From: Parvularcula marina
GTDB lineage: Bacteria; Pseudomonadota; Alphaproteobacteria; Caulobacterales; Parvularculaceae
Length of the DNA stretch: 64,000 nt
NCBI RefSeq assembly: GCF_003399445.1
Contig: NZ_QUQO01000001.1
Coordinates: forward strand, 2,167,001 to 2,231,000
Direction: 5' to 3'
The position numbers were made by a program, and so were the translations under genes. Numbering within the stretch: the stretch's first letter is position 1; the number at the start of each line of letters is the position of its first letter. The notes beneath the pieces are model-generated. The model did no database searches and was not told the origin of the DNA. It saw only the letters and a program-made list of their open reading frames with translations. Below, piece by piece: positions 44,709-53,385 of the stretch.

Positions 44709-45707
44709 ATGGCCCAGACGAAAACCATCGCGATTGCAGGCGCGGGCAGTATAGGCGGTTATGTTGGCGGGCTCCTTTCCCTTGGCGGCCATGAAGTGCG
44801 GATGCTGGCGCGGCCCGCGATGGTGGCGCGGGTGGCGGCGGGGCTTCACCTCTCTAGCCATGAAGGGCTCGATGCGACGGTACTGCCGGGGCAGCTTCAG
44901 GTCAGTGAGGATAGCGCGATCCTGCGCGGCGCGGATATCATTCTGGTCACGGTCAAATCGGGCGGCACGGCAGGCATGGCCGAGCTGATCGCGGCGGAGG
45001 CACCGCAAGGTGCGGTGGTCATCAGCCTGCAGAACGGTGTCGGCAATGCCGATATCTTGCGTGCTGGCCTACCCGGCCGGGATGTGCGGGCGGGGATGGT
45101 GCCATTTAATGTGCTGCAGACGGAGGATGGGCGGCTCCATCGGGGGACCAGCGGGGACATCATGATCGAGGCGGGCCCGGGCGGCATCAGTGAAGCGCTG
45201 AGCGTGCCCTACCTGCCGGTTCACGAAAGCACCGATATGGGCAGCGTCCTCTGGGGCAAGCTTCTTCTCAACCTCAATAATGCGCTCAACGCGCTGTCTG
45301 GCCTAACCCTTTATCAGCAGCTCTCGGACCGCGACTGGCGGCGGCTGGTTGCAGGGCAGATGGACGAAGCGCTCCGTGTGCTGGCGGCGGCCGGGATTAT
45401 CCCGGCAAAGGCAACGCCGCTGCCGCCGAAAATGGTGCCAAAGATCCTGCGCCTGCCAACCCCGGTATTTCGCATCGTCTCTGGGCGTATGCTGAAGATC
45501 GACCGGATGGCGCGCTCCTCCATGTGGGAGGATTTAAGCCGCGGGCGGCCGACCGAGATCGGCGTCCTGCAGGGCGCGGTTGAGGATTTGGCCACCCGGC
45601 ACGGACTCACCGTCCCCCTGATCTCCCGCGTCGCCGAACTCATCCGCGTCGCCGAAGCAAACGGTGCAGGCAGCCCGGGATTATCGCCGGATGATGTTCG
45701 GGGGTGA
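44709..45707 (+). CDS. panE: 2-dehydropantoate 2-reductase family protein
   Basis: NADPH-dependent ketopantoate reductase type enzyme, 332 residues. The Rossmann start is TIAIAGAGSIGGYVGGLLSLGG, and the catalytic Lys region LWGKLLLNLNNALNALSG and C-terminal SSMWEDLSRGRPTEIG are present. No other pantothenate gene is nearby, and the PanE/ApbA family includes reductases of other 2-ketoacids, so the exact substrate is not certain. Confidence 0.87.
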   Translation: MAQTKTIAIAGAGSIGGYVGGLLSLGGHEVRMLARPAMVARVAAGLHLSSHEGLDATVLPGQLQVSEDSAILRGADIILVTVKSGGTAGMAELIAAEAPQGAVVISLQNGVGNADILRAGLPGRDVRAGMVPFNVLQTEDGRLHRGTSGDIMIEAGPGGISEALSVPYLPVHESTDMGSVLWGKLLLNLNNALNALSGLTLYQQLSDRDWRRLVAGQMDEALRVLAAAGIIPAKATPLPPKMVPKILRLPTPVFRIVSGRMLKIDRMARSSMWEDLSRGRPTEIGVLQGAVEDLATRHGLTVPLISRVAELIRVAEANGAGSPGLSPDDVRG

Positions 45708-45733
45708 GGTTTGAGTTCGAGCTCACTTTATTT

Positions 45734-45858
45734 CCGCTCATGCCCGCGCAGGCGGGCATCTGGTCTTCCGTGATGATGCTGGGGTCTAGTTGTTCGCACT
45801 TCTAAAATGAGAGATCAGAGCATCAGAGGCAGATCCCCGCCTTCGCGGGGATGAGCGG
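45734..45858. repeat. Nested inverted-repeat element (REP/BIME-like)
   Basis: Two 29-base units face each other: 45734-45762 and, inverted, 45830-45858. They share the outer CCGCTCAT and inner ATCTG ends and each contains a GC palindrome (GCCCGCGCAGGCGGGC and CCCCGCCTTCGCGGGG). Between them a second perfect pair TGATGCT/AGCATCA (45774-45780, 45819-45825) is nested. The arrangement is that of a BIME- or MITE-like element between panE and rpsB. I see no other copy in the window. Confidence 0.65.
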
Positions 45859-46080
45859 GTGAACTGATGCGTTGGTATGTTCCCTGACTCAAATCCCCTT
45901 GCCTCAGGTCCCTTTTTCCACTATGCGCCCGCGATCGTTAAATCCCCACGCGGGGTCACATACTTCGGTGGCGCTGGATCCGCCGGTCTGACAGGGGAGG
46001 CAAAGCCTCCATCCAACCTGCCTTTCCGGGCCCCTCGCTTCCTCCCCGCGGCGGCTCAACCGAAGAAGGAAATGCAGACT
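45859..46080 (+). promoter_or_regulatory. Structured leader region of rpsB
   Basis: A gene-free stretch before rpsB that can form several short perfect hairpins: CCCC-ACGC-GGGG (45944-45955) and GGAGGC-AAA-GCCTCC (45996-46010). E. coli rpsB is autoregulated by S2 through its leader; whether this leader works the same way cannot be told. The panE-rpsB spacer (45708-46080) holds no gene that I can see. Confidence 0.35.
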
Positions 46081-46875
46081 ATGGCTCTGCCCGATTTCAC
46101 TATGCGCCAGCTCCTCGAAGCCGGCGTCCACTTTGGCCACCAGACCCACCGCTGGAACCCGCGCATGCGCCAATACATCTTTGGCGACCGTTCGGGCATT
46201 CATATCATCGACCTGTCGCAGACTGTCCCGCTCCTCCACCAGGCGCTGGTCAAGGTCCGCGAAGTCGTCGCCGGTGGCGGCCGCGTACTGTTCGTCGGGA
46301 CCAAACGCCAGGCGCAACAGCCGGTCGCAGAAGCTGCTGCCCGCTGCGCTCAATACTACATGAACAACCGCTGGCTCGGCGGCACGCTGACCAACTGGGA
46401 AACCGTGTCGGGCTCGATCAAGCGTCTCGGCGCGATTGAAGCCGCTCTTGAAGGCGAAGCCAAAGGCTTCACCAAGAAAGAGCAGCTCAACATGACCCGC
46501 GAGCACGAAAAGCTCGAGCTGTCGCTCGGCGGTATCCGCGAAATGGGCGGCCTGCCGGACCTGATGTTCGTTGTTGACGTGAACAAGGAAGACATCGCGA
46601 TCAAGGAAGCCAAAAAGCTTGGCATCCCGGTCGTCGCGGTTGTCGACACCAACTGCTCGCCTGAAGGCGTCGATTACATCATTCCGGGTAATGACGATGC
46701 ATCGCGCGCGATTTCGCTTTACTGCAACCTCGTTGCAGACGCGGTGATCGACGGCATCTCGGCCTCTGCGATCGATATGGGTCAGGACCTCGGCGAGCTT
46801 GAAGAAGCCCCGGTCGAGCCGGCCCTCGAAGAAGCGGCCGCTGCTGCGGACGCAGAACCGGCGAAAGCCGAGTAA
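46081..46875 (+). CDS. rpsB: 30S ribosomal protein S2
   Basis: A 264-residue S2 started at the ATG at 46081 ([21 protein letters not shown]); the frame is open upstream but carries no family sequence. Blocks [33 protein letters not shown] and [20 protein letters not shown] are diagnostic. The C-terminal tail is acidic and Ala/Glu-rich. First gene of the rpsB-tsf unit. Confidence 0.97.
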   Translation: MALPDFTMRQLLEAGVHFGHQTHRWNPRMRQYIFGDRSGIHIIDLSQTVPLLHQALVKVREVVAGGGRVLFVGTKRQAQQPVAEAAARCAQYYMNNRWLGGTLTNWETVSGSIKRLGAIEAALEGEAKGFTKKEQLNMTREHEKLELSLGGIREMGGLPDLMFVVDVNKEDIAIKEAKKLGIPVVAVVDTNCSPEGVDYIIPGNDDASRAISLYCNLVADAVIDGISASAIDMGQDLGELEEAPVEPALEEAAAAADAEPAKAE

Positions 46876-46936
46876 ATTCCTCACCGGCCTTACGGGCCGG
46901 ATGAGATGGCCAAATGGCCAGACAAATTATCACTGC

Positions 46937-46976
46937 TCTGCCCCCATCGTGCACCACGAGGGGGCAGACGCCTTTT
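46937..46976 (+). terminator. Attenuator-like hairpin between rpsB and tsf
   Basis: A strong hairpin: TCTGCCCCC (46937-46945) with GGGGGCAGA (46960-46968), extended by CGTG/CACG with a 3-base loop and one bulge, about 14 pairs. It is followed after a few bases by TTTT. It resembles the partial terminator known between rpsB and tsf in E. coli, which sets the S2:EF-Ts ratio. A weaker stem CCGGCC/GGCCGG precedes it at 46884-46900. Confidence 0.6.
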
Positions 46977-47036
46977 CAAATGGCGGCGCTTGGCTTAGGG
47001 GCCAGCCCGCGAGAGACCCCTCAAAAGGAGACACCC

Positions 47037-47960
47037 ATGGCGATCACGGCCCAGATGGTGAAGGAACTGCGCGAGAAAACCGGCGCGGGGATGATGGATT
47101 CGAAAAAAGCCCTGCAGGAAAATGACGGCGATATCGAAGCCGCTGTTGATTGGCTGCGTAAGAAAGGCCTCGCGAAAGCCGCGAAAAAGGCCGGCCGTGC
47201 AGCATCTGAAGGCCTCGTGGCATACGCGCTCGACGGCACCAAAGGCGCTGTCGTTGAAGTGAACTCTGAAACCGACTTTGTTGCACGCAACGAGCTGTTC
47301 CAGAAAATGGTCGCCGAAATCGCGCAGGTCGCTCTGTCGACCGACGGCTCTGTCGAAGCTGTGAAAGCGGCCCAGTTCCCGGGCGCTGGCAAATCCGTTG
47401 AAGAGCATGTCAACGAGATGGTTGGCCAGATCGGCGAGAATATGAGCGTGCGCCGCGCGGCGTCACTGTCTGTCGAGCACGGCGTTGTTGTGCCTTACGT
47501 GCACACCCCGATTGGTGAGCAGGCCGGCAAGATCGTTGTTCTCGTTGCGCTGAAATCGGTTGGTGACAGCCAGGCCCTTCTGCCGGTCGGCAAACAGGTT
47601 GCCATGCACATCGCTGCCGCTCGTCCGCTGGCGCTGACTGTTGCTGACCTCGATCAGGACGTCGTTGCCCGTGAGAAAAACGTGCTGGCCGACCAGGCAC
47701 GTGCCTCTGGCAAGCCGGACAACATCATCGAGAAGATGGTCGAAGGCCGGATGCAGAAATTCTACGAAGAGAGCGTTCTCCTCGAGCAGATCTTCGTCAT
47801 CGACGGCGAGACCCGCATCAAGGACGTCGTTGCCAATGCGAAAGCGGAAGCTGGCGCAGAAGTGACGCTGGACGGCTTCATTCGCCTCGAGCTTGGCGAA
47901 GGCGTCGAGAAGGAAGAAGAAGATTTCGCAGCGGAAGTCGCCGCGATGAACAAAGGCTGA
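47037..47960 (+). CDS. tsf: Elongation factor Ts
   Basis: Nucleotide exchange factor for EF-Tu, 307 residues from the ATG at 47037, with AAAAGGAG six bases upstream. The N-terminal UBA-like domain [20 protein letters not shown] and the core [13 protein letters not shown] are clear. It is followed by a strong terminator, so rpsB-tsf is transcriptionally separated here from pyrH, which lies 4.6 kb downstream rather than next door. Confidence 0.97.
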   Translation: MAITAQMVKELREKTGAGMMDSKKALQENDGDIEAAVDWLRKKGLAKAAKKAGRAASEGLVAYALDGTKGAVVEVNSETDFVARNELFQKMVAEIAQVALSTDGSVEAVKAAQFPGAGKSVEEHVNEMVGQIGENMSVRRAASLSVEHGVVVPYVHTPIGEQAGKIVVLVALKSVGDSQALLPVGKQVAMHIAAARPLALTVADLDQDVVAREKNVLADQARASGKPDNIIEKMVEGRMQKFYEESVLLEQIFVIDGETRIKDVVANAKAEAGAEVTLDGFIRLELGEGVEKEEEDFAAEVAAMNKG

Positions 47961-47995
47961 GCTGAGAGGCTTTCGGTCTTTATATGATCTTCGTG

Positions 47996-48026
47996 AAAGG
48001 GCGTTCCTCCGGGGACGCCCTTTTTT
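47996..48026 (+). terminator. Terminator after tsf
   Basis: A 9-bp perfect stem AAAGGGCGT (47996-48004) / ACGCCCTTT (48015-48023) with a T-rich tail, about 35 bases after the tsf stop. The next gene starts 16 bases later with its own ribosome-binding site. Confidence 0.85.
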
Positions 48027-48041
48027 GTGAGGAGAGGGTGG

Positions 48042-48584
48042 ATGGAAATTAGCACACCTGAATTGCAGGCCGATTGCTCGCGCTGTGAGGCGCTGTGCTG
48101 TTTCGCTCTGGCATTTGTTCAGGGGCCTGAATTTCCATTCGACAAGTCCAATGGGGAGGCTTGCCCCAACCTCGATGAGAAGAATGGCTGCCGTATCTAT
48201 ACTGAGCGCGACGTGCAAGGATATGCAGGCTGCGCGAAATATGACTGCCTTGGGGCGGGGCAACGGCTGACGCAGGAAATTCTGGCGGGCCGGTCATGGC
48301 GTGAAGAGCCATCGTTGATGCGCGTTGTTGTTGAAGCGCTGCCGGCCATGCGAGAGGTTCATGAACTGCTCGGTCTCCTGAAAGGCGCAGCCGCCTTGCC
48401 GCTCAACGCTGAAGACAGGGCGAGGCTGGAAGATCTGTGTAGAGAGCTGTCACCAGAGGAAGGCTGGACTGCCGATTCATTATCCCAATTCCGGGCGGGA
48501 ACGCTTTCCTCGCGCGTGCATGGGTTCCTGCAATCGCTTCGGCCTTATGTGCGACAAGCGCGGCCCTCTCAGGCTGTCAGATAG
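48042..48584 (+). CDS. Cysteine-cluster protein, unknown
   Basis: A 180-residue protein from the ATG at 48042, behind a GGAGAGGG ribosome-binding site. The first 75 residues hold eight cysteines in pairs (CSRCEALCC, then a CPNL, a GCRIYTERD and a CAKYDC), probably a zinc or Fe-S site, resembling the Cys-rich region of YkgJ-like and some pentapeptide-repeat proteins. The rest is helical and plain. No signal peptide. It is the first gene of an insertion between tsf and pyrH and overlaps the converging next gene by 16 bases. Confidence 0.65.
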   Translation: MEISTPELQADCSRCEALCCFALAFVQGPEFPFDKSNGEACPNLDEKNGCRIYTERDVQGYAGCAKYDCLGAGQRLTQEILAGRSWREEPSLMRVVVEALPAMREVHELLGLLKGAAALPLNAEDRARLEDLCRELSPEEGWTADSLSQFRAGTLSSRVHGFLQSLRPYVRQARPSQAVR

Positions 48585-49039
48585 CCGCGGCAATATCCAT
48601 TCGAGATCGACACTTTCTGGATCCGCCGATTGTTCTTGTCGACGAAAGAATAGGATATCTCGACATCACTTTCACTAAGCCGTGTACCGACATAGCGCGG
48701 GCATTCCGCTTGCTTCATTTTTTTTGACAGCGCGTGGAAGGCCGTCGGGTCTGGCGTGCCGCTGCCCCGGACGGTGATCTCGAACTGGATCCGGCGGCGA
48801 TACTCATCAACGGTCGTTCCGGTCAGATCAAAAGAGGGACCGACGCCAGAAGGACTGACAAGCGACCGCCTCACGACGCGCGCCATATCCGTTGCCTCTT
48901 CGGTTAGAAAGGCACGGCGGGCTTCGGCGCTGGCGTTGTCGTATGAGAAGGGCGCAGGGCCCACTTTTGAGAGCTGAAAGCCGCCCAGAGCAGCGACGCC
49001 AACACCGCCGATCATCACGATCCGCATCATCCCGTTCAT
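48569..49039 (-). CDS. Membrane-anchored or secreted hypothetical protein
   Basis: A 156-residue protein from the ATG at 49039, which has GGGGAGAG just upstream. The N terminus MNGMMRIVMIGGVGVAALGGF is a short signal or anchor. The mature region is beta-rich, with paired cysteines (QAECPRY and NGYCRG). I do not recognise a family. It is divergent from the RTX protease gene. Confidence 0.6.
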   Translation of the reverse strand: MNGMMRIVMIGGVGVAALGGFQLSKVGPAPFSYDNASAEARRAFLTEEATDMARVVRRSLVSPSGVGPSFDLTGTTVDEYRRRIQFEITVRGSGTPDPTAFHALSKKMKQAECPRYVGTRLSESDVEISYSFVDKNNRRIQKVSISNGYCRGYLTA

Positions 49040-49389
49040 CGTCTCTCTCCCCGGAAAGCTGATTTTATGGGCTGGAGAATACGCGAAGGAGGTGAAGTTG
49101 AAGTTCTCTGTTCGCCTAAAATGACATGTTCCCGCTAAGTATCGCGACAACCACAGTGATCTGACCACCCCAGCCTGTGGAAATGTCTAATTCCCCCTTT
49201 ACAAACAGCGGATTACCGTAAATTTTGGGGCCGCTAGGCGTCGGGGGAGAGAACGGGCCAGCTTTTCCGGCGTGCGCGCTCATCCTCACGACATTTCCGG
49301 CTAGATTGCCGGACCGTTAGGCACGGGAACGGTCGAACCTGTGTACAAGGATTTTGCTGGGAGTTGGCGCAGCAAGGAGGAGCTTGAGC
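49040..49389. other. Intergenic region upstream of the RTX protease
   Basis: A divergent 350-base spacer without a gene. I see a short hairpin TCCGGC/GCCGGA (49296-49313) and a weak promoter-like TTTACA with TAAATT 15 bases on (49198-49224). Neither is convincing on its own. Confidence 0.4.
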
Positions 49390-51354
49390 ATGGCAGGGTT
49401 CACGTCATGGACAATTGAAGACGCATCAAACGGGTTTGCCGCTTTCCGGGTGCCTATGGCCGAGGAAGCGCCGCATGACGAGGGATGCGCCTGCGCGGCA
49501 TGTTGTGCCGGGCATGGTGAAGGGGATGGTCACGATCATTCCTTCCTCAAGGAACGCAGCTTTTTCGAAGATGGCCAACTCTCGAGCCTCGGGACAGTCT
49601 CCTATGAGGATAGTGGCGTGCATTCGGGATGGGGCCAGGGGCTCAATTTCGACAGCGGCCTTCTTAAAGCCATCGACTTCGGTGTGACGGTTCTCGATGT
49701 GACGGGAACGACGTCACAGGCAACCCTCGATATCTTCAAGACACTGACGGAAATTGCCCTCAATACCTGGGGGCAGTTCCTCGCCAGTGTGCCGGGTGCC
49801 TCGATCGAGGTGCAGGTTCAGGTTGGCGGAACAACTGCTGTGGCGGCCGCCGGTCCCGCGACGAACATTTATGACTATTACGTCGATAATGACGGCAGCG
49901 GCACCTATAATGCCGGTGATACCGCCGTCTATATCGCTAATACACTCTATGAGATGCAGACGGGTATCGACTCCAATGGGGCGACCCCGGACCTTTATGT
50001 CTATGTGAACCCGTCCTTCATCAACTCCGGCCAGTTCTTCTATGACACGACTGTGTCGCAGAACGTTCCCAACAATCAGTTCGATTTTTACTCCGTACTG
50101 CTCCATGAGCTGGGGCACGGGTTGGGCTTTTTTGGTTTCCAGGAAGTCAGCGACAATGGCCTGCCGGTCGATACCTCCGACGGCTTCCCCGCCTTTTTCG
50201 GCAATGAGTACGACCTGCTTGTCGAATATATCGACGGCATCCCGCATTTTGTTGGTGAGAATGCCATGGCGGTCTTCGGCGGGCCGATCCCGCTCGAATA
50301 TGATCAGGGACCTGGGTCTGACATTTCACACTTCATCGGTACAACGACAGTTGTGCAGAACGGCATCAATCTCGCGCAGGCGCTGATGAACCCGTTCGTC
50401 ATTCCCGGCGACCGCGTCTCGATCGGTGATCTTGAACTCGCCGTGCTGCAGGATATCGGTCACACCATCATCAAGCCGGCCGGCTTTGCTGTGAACGGGC
50501 CGGGCGATGAAGGACAGGCTGTCATCCCGGACGGCACCGGCGACGGCGAATTCATTCAGGGCGATGGTGATGACAACGACCTGATGGGCGGTGACGGCGA
50601 TGACACGCTCGAAGGCCGCAATGGGGATGACACGCTGAGCGGCGGTGCTGGCGACGACTCGCTGATCGGCGGCAATGATGACGACTCGCTTCTCGGCGGT
50701 GCTGACGACGACACGCTGATCGGCAACAAGGGCGAAGACACGCTAGAGGGCGGCGACGGCGATGACACGCTCTTCGGTGGCCTTGATGCTGACACGCTCG
50801 AAGGCGATGCTGGCAATGACACTTTGCAGGGCGGTGCCGATGACGACGTCCTTGATGGCGGCAATAATGCTGACACCGTGCGCGGTCAGGCCGGTAATGA
50901 CACGGTGCGCGGCGGCGCTGGTAATGACCTCGTCGAAGGCCGCGGCGGCAATGACCTTGTCGAAGGTGGCAGCGGTGATGACACCGTCACCGGCAATGCG
51001 GGGGCTGACACGGTGCGCGGCGGGACCGGCAATGATCGCCTCAATGGCGGCAATGGCGCTGACCTCCTGATTGCTGAGGAAGGCGTTGACCGCCTGACTG
51101 GTGGATCGGGTGCGGATGATTTTGATGTTCGCGATGCTGAGCGCGCCATCATCGTCGATCTTGATTTCGGCGAAGGCGATGAGATCATCTTCGAAGATGC
51201 GATCATCTCAAGCGAGGCCGAGTTGCTTGCCTATATCGATGTAAACGAACTGGTTGTGACCCAGACCGGCAATGGCGGGAACAACCTCACGATCGAATAT
51301 GGCGACGGTCAGGAACTTGTCCTGCAGGGCGAGGGCGACCTGATCATGGGCTAG
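49390..51354 (+). CDS. Secreted metalloprotease-like protein with RTX calcium-binding repeats
   Basis: A 654-residue protein from the ATG at 49390, with AAGGAGG upstream. There is no N-terminal signal peptide, as expected for type I secretion. N-terminal Cys/His-rich stretch (CACAACC then GHGEGDGHDH). Metal-binding HELGH at residues 239-243 in LLHELGHGLGFFGF, and a later ALMNPFVIPGD that can be a Met-turn with a DIGH. The third metzincin ligand (HExxHxxGxxH/D) is not in place, since residue 249 is Gly. RTX nonapeptides fill about residues 390-575, then a C-terminal secretion-signal-type region. No type I exporter genes are nearby. Confidence 0.85.
   Translation: MAGFTSWTIEDASNGFAAFRVPMAEEAPHDEGCACAACCAGHGEGDGHDHSFLKERSFFEDGQLSSLGTVSYEDSGVHSGWGQGLNFDSGLLKAIDFGVTVLDVTGTTSQATLDIFKTLTEIALNTWGQFLASVPGASIEVQVQVGGTTAVAAAGPATNIYDYYVDNDGSGTYNAGDTAVYIANTLYEMQTGIDSNGATPDLYVYVNPSFINSGQFFYDTTVSQNVPNNQFDFYSVLLHELGHGLGFFGFQEVSDNGLPVDTSDGFPAFFGNEYDLLVEYIDGIPHFVGENAMAVFGGPIPLEYDQGPGSDISHFIGTTTVVQNGINLAQALMNPFVIPGDRVSIGDLELAVLQDIGHTIIKPAGFAVNGPGDEGQAVIPDGTGDGEFIQGDGDDNDLMGGDGDDTLEGRNGDDTLSGGAGDDSLIGGNDDDSLLGGADDDTLIGNKGEDTLEGGDGDDTLFGGLDADTLEGDAGNDTLQGGADDDVLDGGNNADTVRGQAGNDTVRGGAGNDLVEGRGGNDLVEGGSGDDTVTGNAGADTVRGGTGNDRLNGGNGADLLIAEEGVDRLTGGSGADDFDVRDAERAIIVDLDFGEGDEIIFEDAIISSEAELLAYIDVNELVVTQTGNGGNNLTIEYGDGQELVLQGEGDLIMG
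50560..51120 (+). repeat. Tandem RTX nonapeptide-coding repeats
   Basis: About twenty copies of a GGxGxDxLx-type unit, encoded by roughly 27-base DNA repeats (units such as GGDGDDTLE, GGAGDDSLI, GGNNADTVR). They would fold into a calcium-bound parallel beta roll outside the cell. Copies differ enough in codons that recent tandem expansion is not obvious. Confidence 0.9.
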
Positions 51355-51376
51355 GCCCGGCCATGAATTCAGATTG

Positions 51377-51409
51377 AAAAAGCCCGCCCTTTGTGGCGGG
51401 CTTTTTTTT
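51377..51409. terminator. Bidirectional terminator between RTX and DUF389 genes
   Basis: The stem GCCCGCC/GGCGGGC (51382-51388, 51395-51401) is flanked by A5 on the left and T8 on the right, so both strands end in a U tract after the stem. It serves the RTX gene rightwards and the DUF389 gene leftwards; the DUF389 stop codon lies at its right edge. Confidence 0.85.
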
Positions 51410-52412
51410 ATTCAGGGAGATCCATGTCCGGTAGGACGGAGGTCTGGGTCAGGATGATGATCGTAGCTGCGGCTGCCAGAAGAAGGCCGAGGATAATGAT
51501 ATTATTCCGCACTGCCCCTTCGGCTGATTTCTTCTCCAGCCAGGTCCGTGGCCGGATGCCCTTGAAGGCATAGACGCCTTGCGCCGCCAGCATGATGCAG
51601 ATGACATTGACGGTGAGGAGGAGCGCGGAGCGGGCCGCGAACACAAACTCTCCTGCACCAACGAAAAGTCCGATGGCTGCGGCAGGCGGCAGAAGCGCGA
51701 CCGCGACCATCACGCCGACCAGCGCACCTGCGACACCGGTTGAGATGGAGAGAGCGGCCGCTCCTCCGGCCGCCAGCGCAAGTGCGATGGAATCGATGCC
51801 GACAATGGTGCGGCTCATCAGCTCTTCACTTTCGAGATTGACCGGGATGATCAGGCCAATGACGACTGCCGCGCCTGTCCCGACAAGAAGACCGAGCACT
51901 GCATTGCGGGCAGAGCGCATGGAGAGCTTTCCGTCGCCAAGCGCGGTGGCAAAGCTGAAGGCAAGAATTGGCCCCAACAGGGGCGCGATGACCATGGCGC
52001 CGATCACGGCGGCGACACTGTCGGCATTCAGACCGACAGCGGCAACAATCGTCGAGGCAAGGGTCAAGAGAAAGAAATCAGTAGACAGATCAGCGCCGTC
52101 CGCGACGTCGGAGTAGATCTCCTCACGCAAGGCGACGCGCTTCTGTTTCTTCTCATCCTCTGGCTTGTCGAGCGCGGGCGCCGTGCCCTCAACCGGCAAG
52201 ATGAGGATCCGCCAATTGTCACTGCCGTTACAGACCGACTGCAGCTTGTCGATGAAGCCTTGCGTGTCGTCCTTGCCAAAGAAAACCTTGAGCAGCCTGA
52301 TGTCATCATCATCGGGCTCGAACAGCCGGTGAAAGACGGGCTCAGCCTCCTCGACGGCACGCATCACATCGGAGGTGCAATGGTCCGGAAAAGTGACCTC
52401 GATCAAGCGCAT
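51408..52412 (-). CDS. DUF389 (TIGR00341) membrane protein
   Basis: A 334-residue protein from the ATG at 52412 ([10 protein letters not shown], the family's normal start); an upstream ATG at 52508 would add 32 residues. A cytoplasmic N-terminal domain of about 130 residues is followed by DUF389 with six or so helices ([46 protein letters not shown]). Function unknown. It lies inside the insertion between tsf and pyrH, facing away from pyrH. Confidence 0.85.
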   Translation of the reverse strand: MRLIEVTFPDHCTSDVMRAVEEAEPVFHRLFEPDDDDIRLLKVFFGKDDTQGFIDKLQSVCNGSDNWRILILPVEGTAPALDKPEDEKKQKRVALREEIYSDVADGADLSTDFFLLTLASTIVAAVGLNADSVAAVIGAMVIAPLLGPILAFSFATALGDGKLSMRSARNAVLGLLVGTGAAVVIGLIIPVNLESEELMSRTIVGIDSIALALAAGGAAALSISTGVAGALVGVMVAVALLPPAAAIGLFVGAGEFVFAARSALLLTVNVICIMLAAQGVYAFKGIRPRTWLEKKSAEGAVRNNIIILGLLLAAAATIIILTQTSVLPDMDLPE

Positions 52413-52581
52413 GGGCGGGCCTTGGGCAGTGGGCGTTTGTGCATGTCGGCACCCCACCAAAATCCGTTCGGGCTGGCAATCGGGCGCGGCGAGCACCTCG
52501 TGCGACATTGCAGAGCAGGTTTCACCTAGAAACGCGCGGCAGCATCTGATAACGGGCCAAAAATTCCCCGTGAGGTGCCTG

Positions 52582-53334
52582 ATGTCCCAGTCCGATGTGT
52601 CGATCCCCGAGACGCCGGCGCGTTATAAGCGCGTCTGCCTGAAGCTTTCCGGTGAGGCCCTGATGGGCGACAAGGAATTCGGGATCGATCTCGAAACGGT
52701 TGAGCGATACGCAAGCCAGGTGAAACGCGCCCGTGAGCTGGGCTCGGAGATCTGCCTCGTCGTCGGCGGCGGGAACATCTTCCGCGGCCTGCAAATGGCG
52801 GCACGCGGGATGGAACGGGCCAGTGCCGATTACATGGGCATGCTGGCGACCGTGATGAATGCGCTCGCTATCCAGAATGCGCTCGAGCGGATCGGGGTTG
52901 AGACCCGGGTCATGTCCGCGATCGAGATGACGGCCGTCTGCGAGCCCTATATCCGCCGCCGCGCACTGCGGCATCTCTCCAAAGGCATTGTCGTCATTTT
53001 TGCTGCAGGCTCAGGCAATCCGTTCTTTACAACCGATACCGCTGCGGCGCTGCGCGCTGCCGAGATGGGCTGTGACGCCCTGATGAAGGGCACGCAGGTT
53101 GATGGCGTCTATTCGGATGATCCGAAGAAAAATCCTGATGCGGAACGCTTCGATCACCTGACCTATCTTGATGTCTTCCGCCGCGACCTGAAGGTCATGG
53201 ACCAGGCCGCGATTGCGATTACACGCGAGAATGGCATCCCGATCGTCGTCTTCTCTCTTCGCGAAGGCGGCATTGAGGGTGCCCTTGCCGGAACGGGCAC
53301 ATTCACGGTGATATCAGAGAGCGCGAACGGCTAG
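52582..53334 (+). CDS. pyrH: UMP kinase
   Basis: Phosphorylates UMP to UDP. It has 250 residues from the ATG at 52582, with GAGG about 8 bases upstream. [25 protein letters not shown] and [17 protein letters not shown] are diagnostic of the bacterial hexameric enzyme. In most proteobacteria pyrH sits between tsf and frr; here accessory genes lie on both sides. Confidence 0.97.
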   Translation: MSQSDVSIPETPARYKRVCLKLSGEALMGDKEFGIDLETVERYASQVKRARELGSEICLVVGGGNIFRGLQMAARGMERASADYMGMLATVMNALAIQNALERIGVETRVMSAIEMTAVCEPYIRRRALRHLSKGIVVIFAAGSGNPFFTTDTAAALRAAEMGCDALMKGTQVDGVYSDDPKKNPDAERFDHLTYLDVFRRDLKVMDQAAIAITRENGIPIVVFSLREGGIEGALAGTGTFTVISESANG

Positions 53335-53342
53335 GTTCGCTT

Positions 53343-53360
53343 TCGTCCGAAGCCGGACGA
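53343..53360 (+). terminator. Possible weak terminator after pyrH
   Basis: A perfect 7-bp hairpin TCGTCCG-AAGC-CGGACGA nine bases after the pyrH stop, but with no clean T tract after it (GTGACTTCTT). It may only protect the 3' end. Confidence 0.3.
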
Positions 53361-53385
53361 GTGACTTCTTCCTGATCATCCGGGT

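Noticed and set aside
45904-46884. 326-codon minus-strand frame opposite rpsB
   Set aside because: rpsB is certain; the frame has only low-complexity character and no motif.
50560-51120. Regular short DNA repeats that might be taken for a CRISPR array or minisatellite
   Set aside because: They keep reading frame, encode GGxGxD nonapeptides and have no unique spacers, so they are RTX repeats of a protein.
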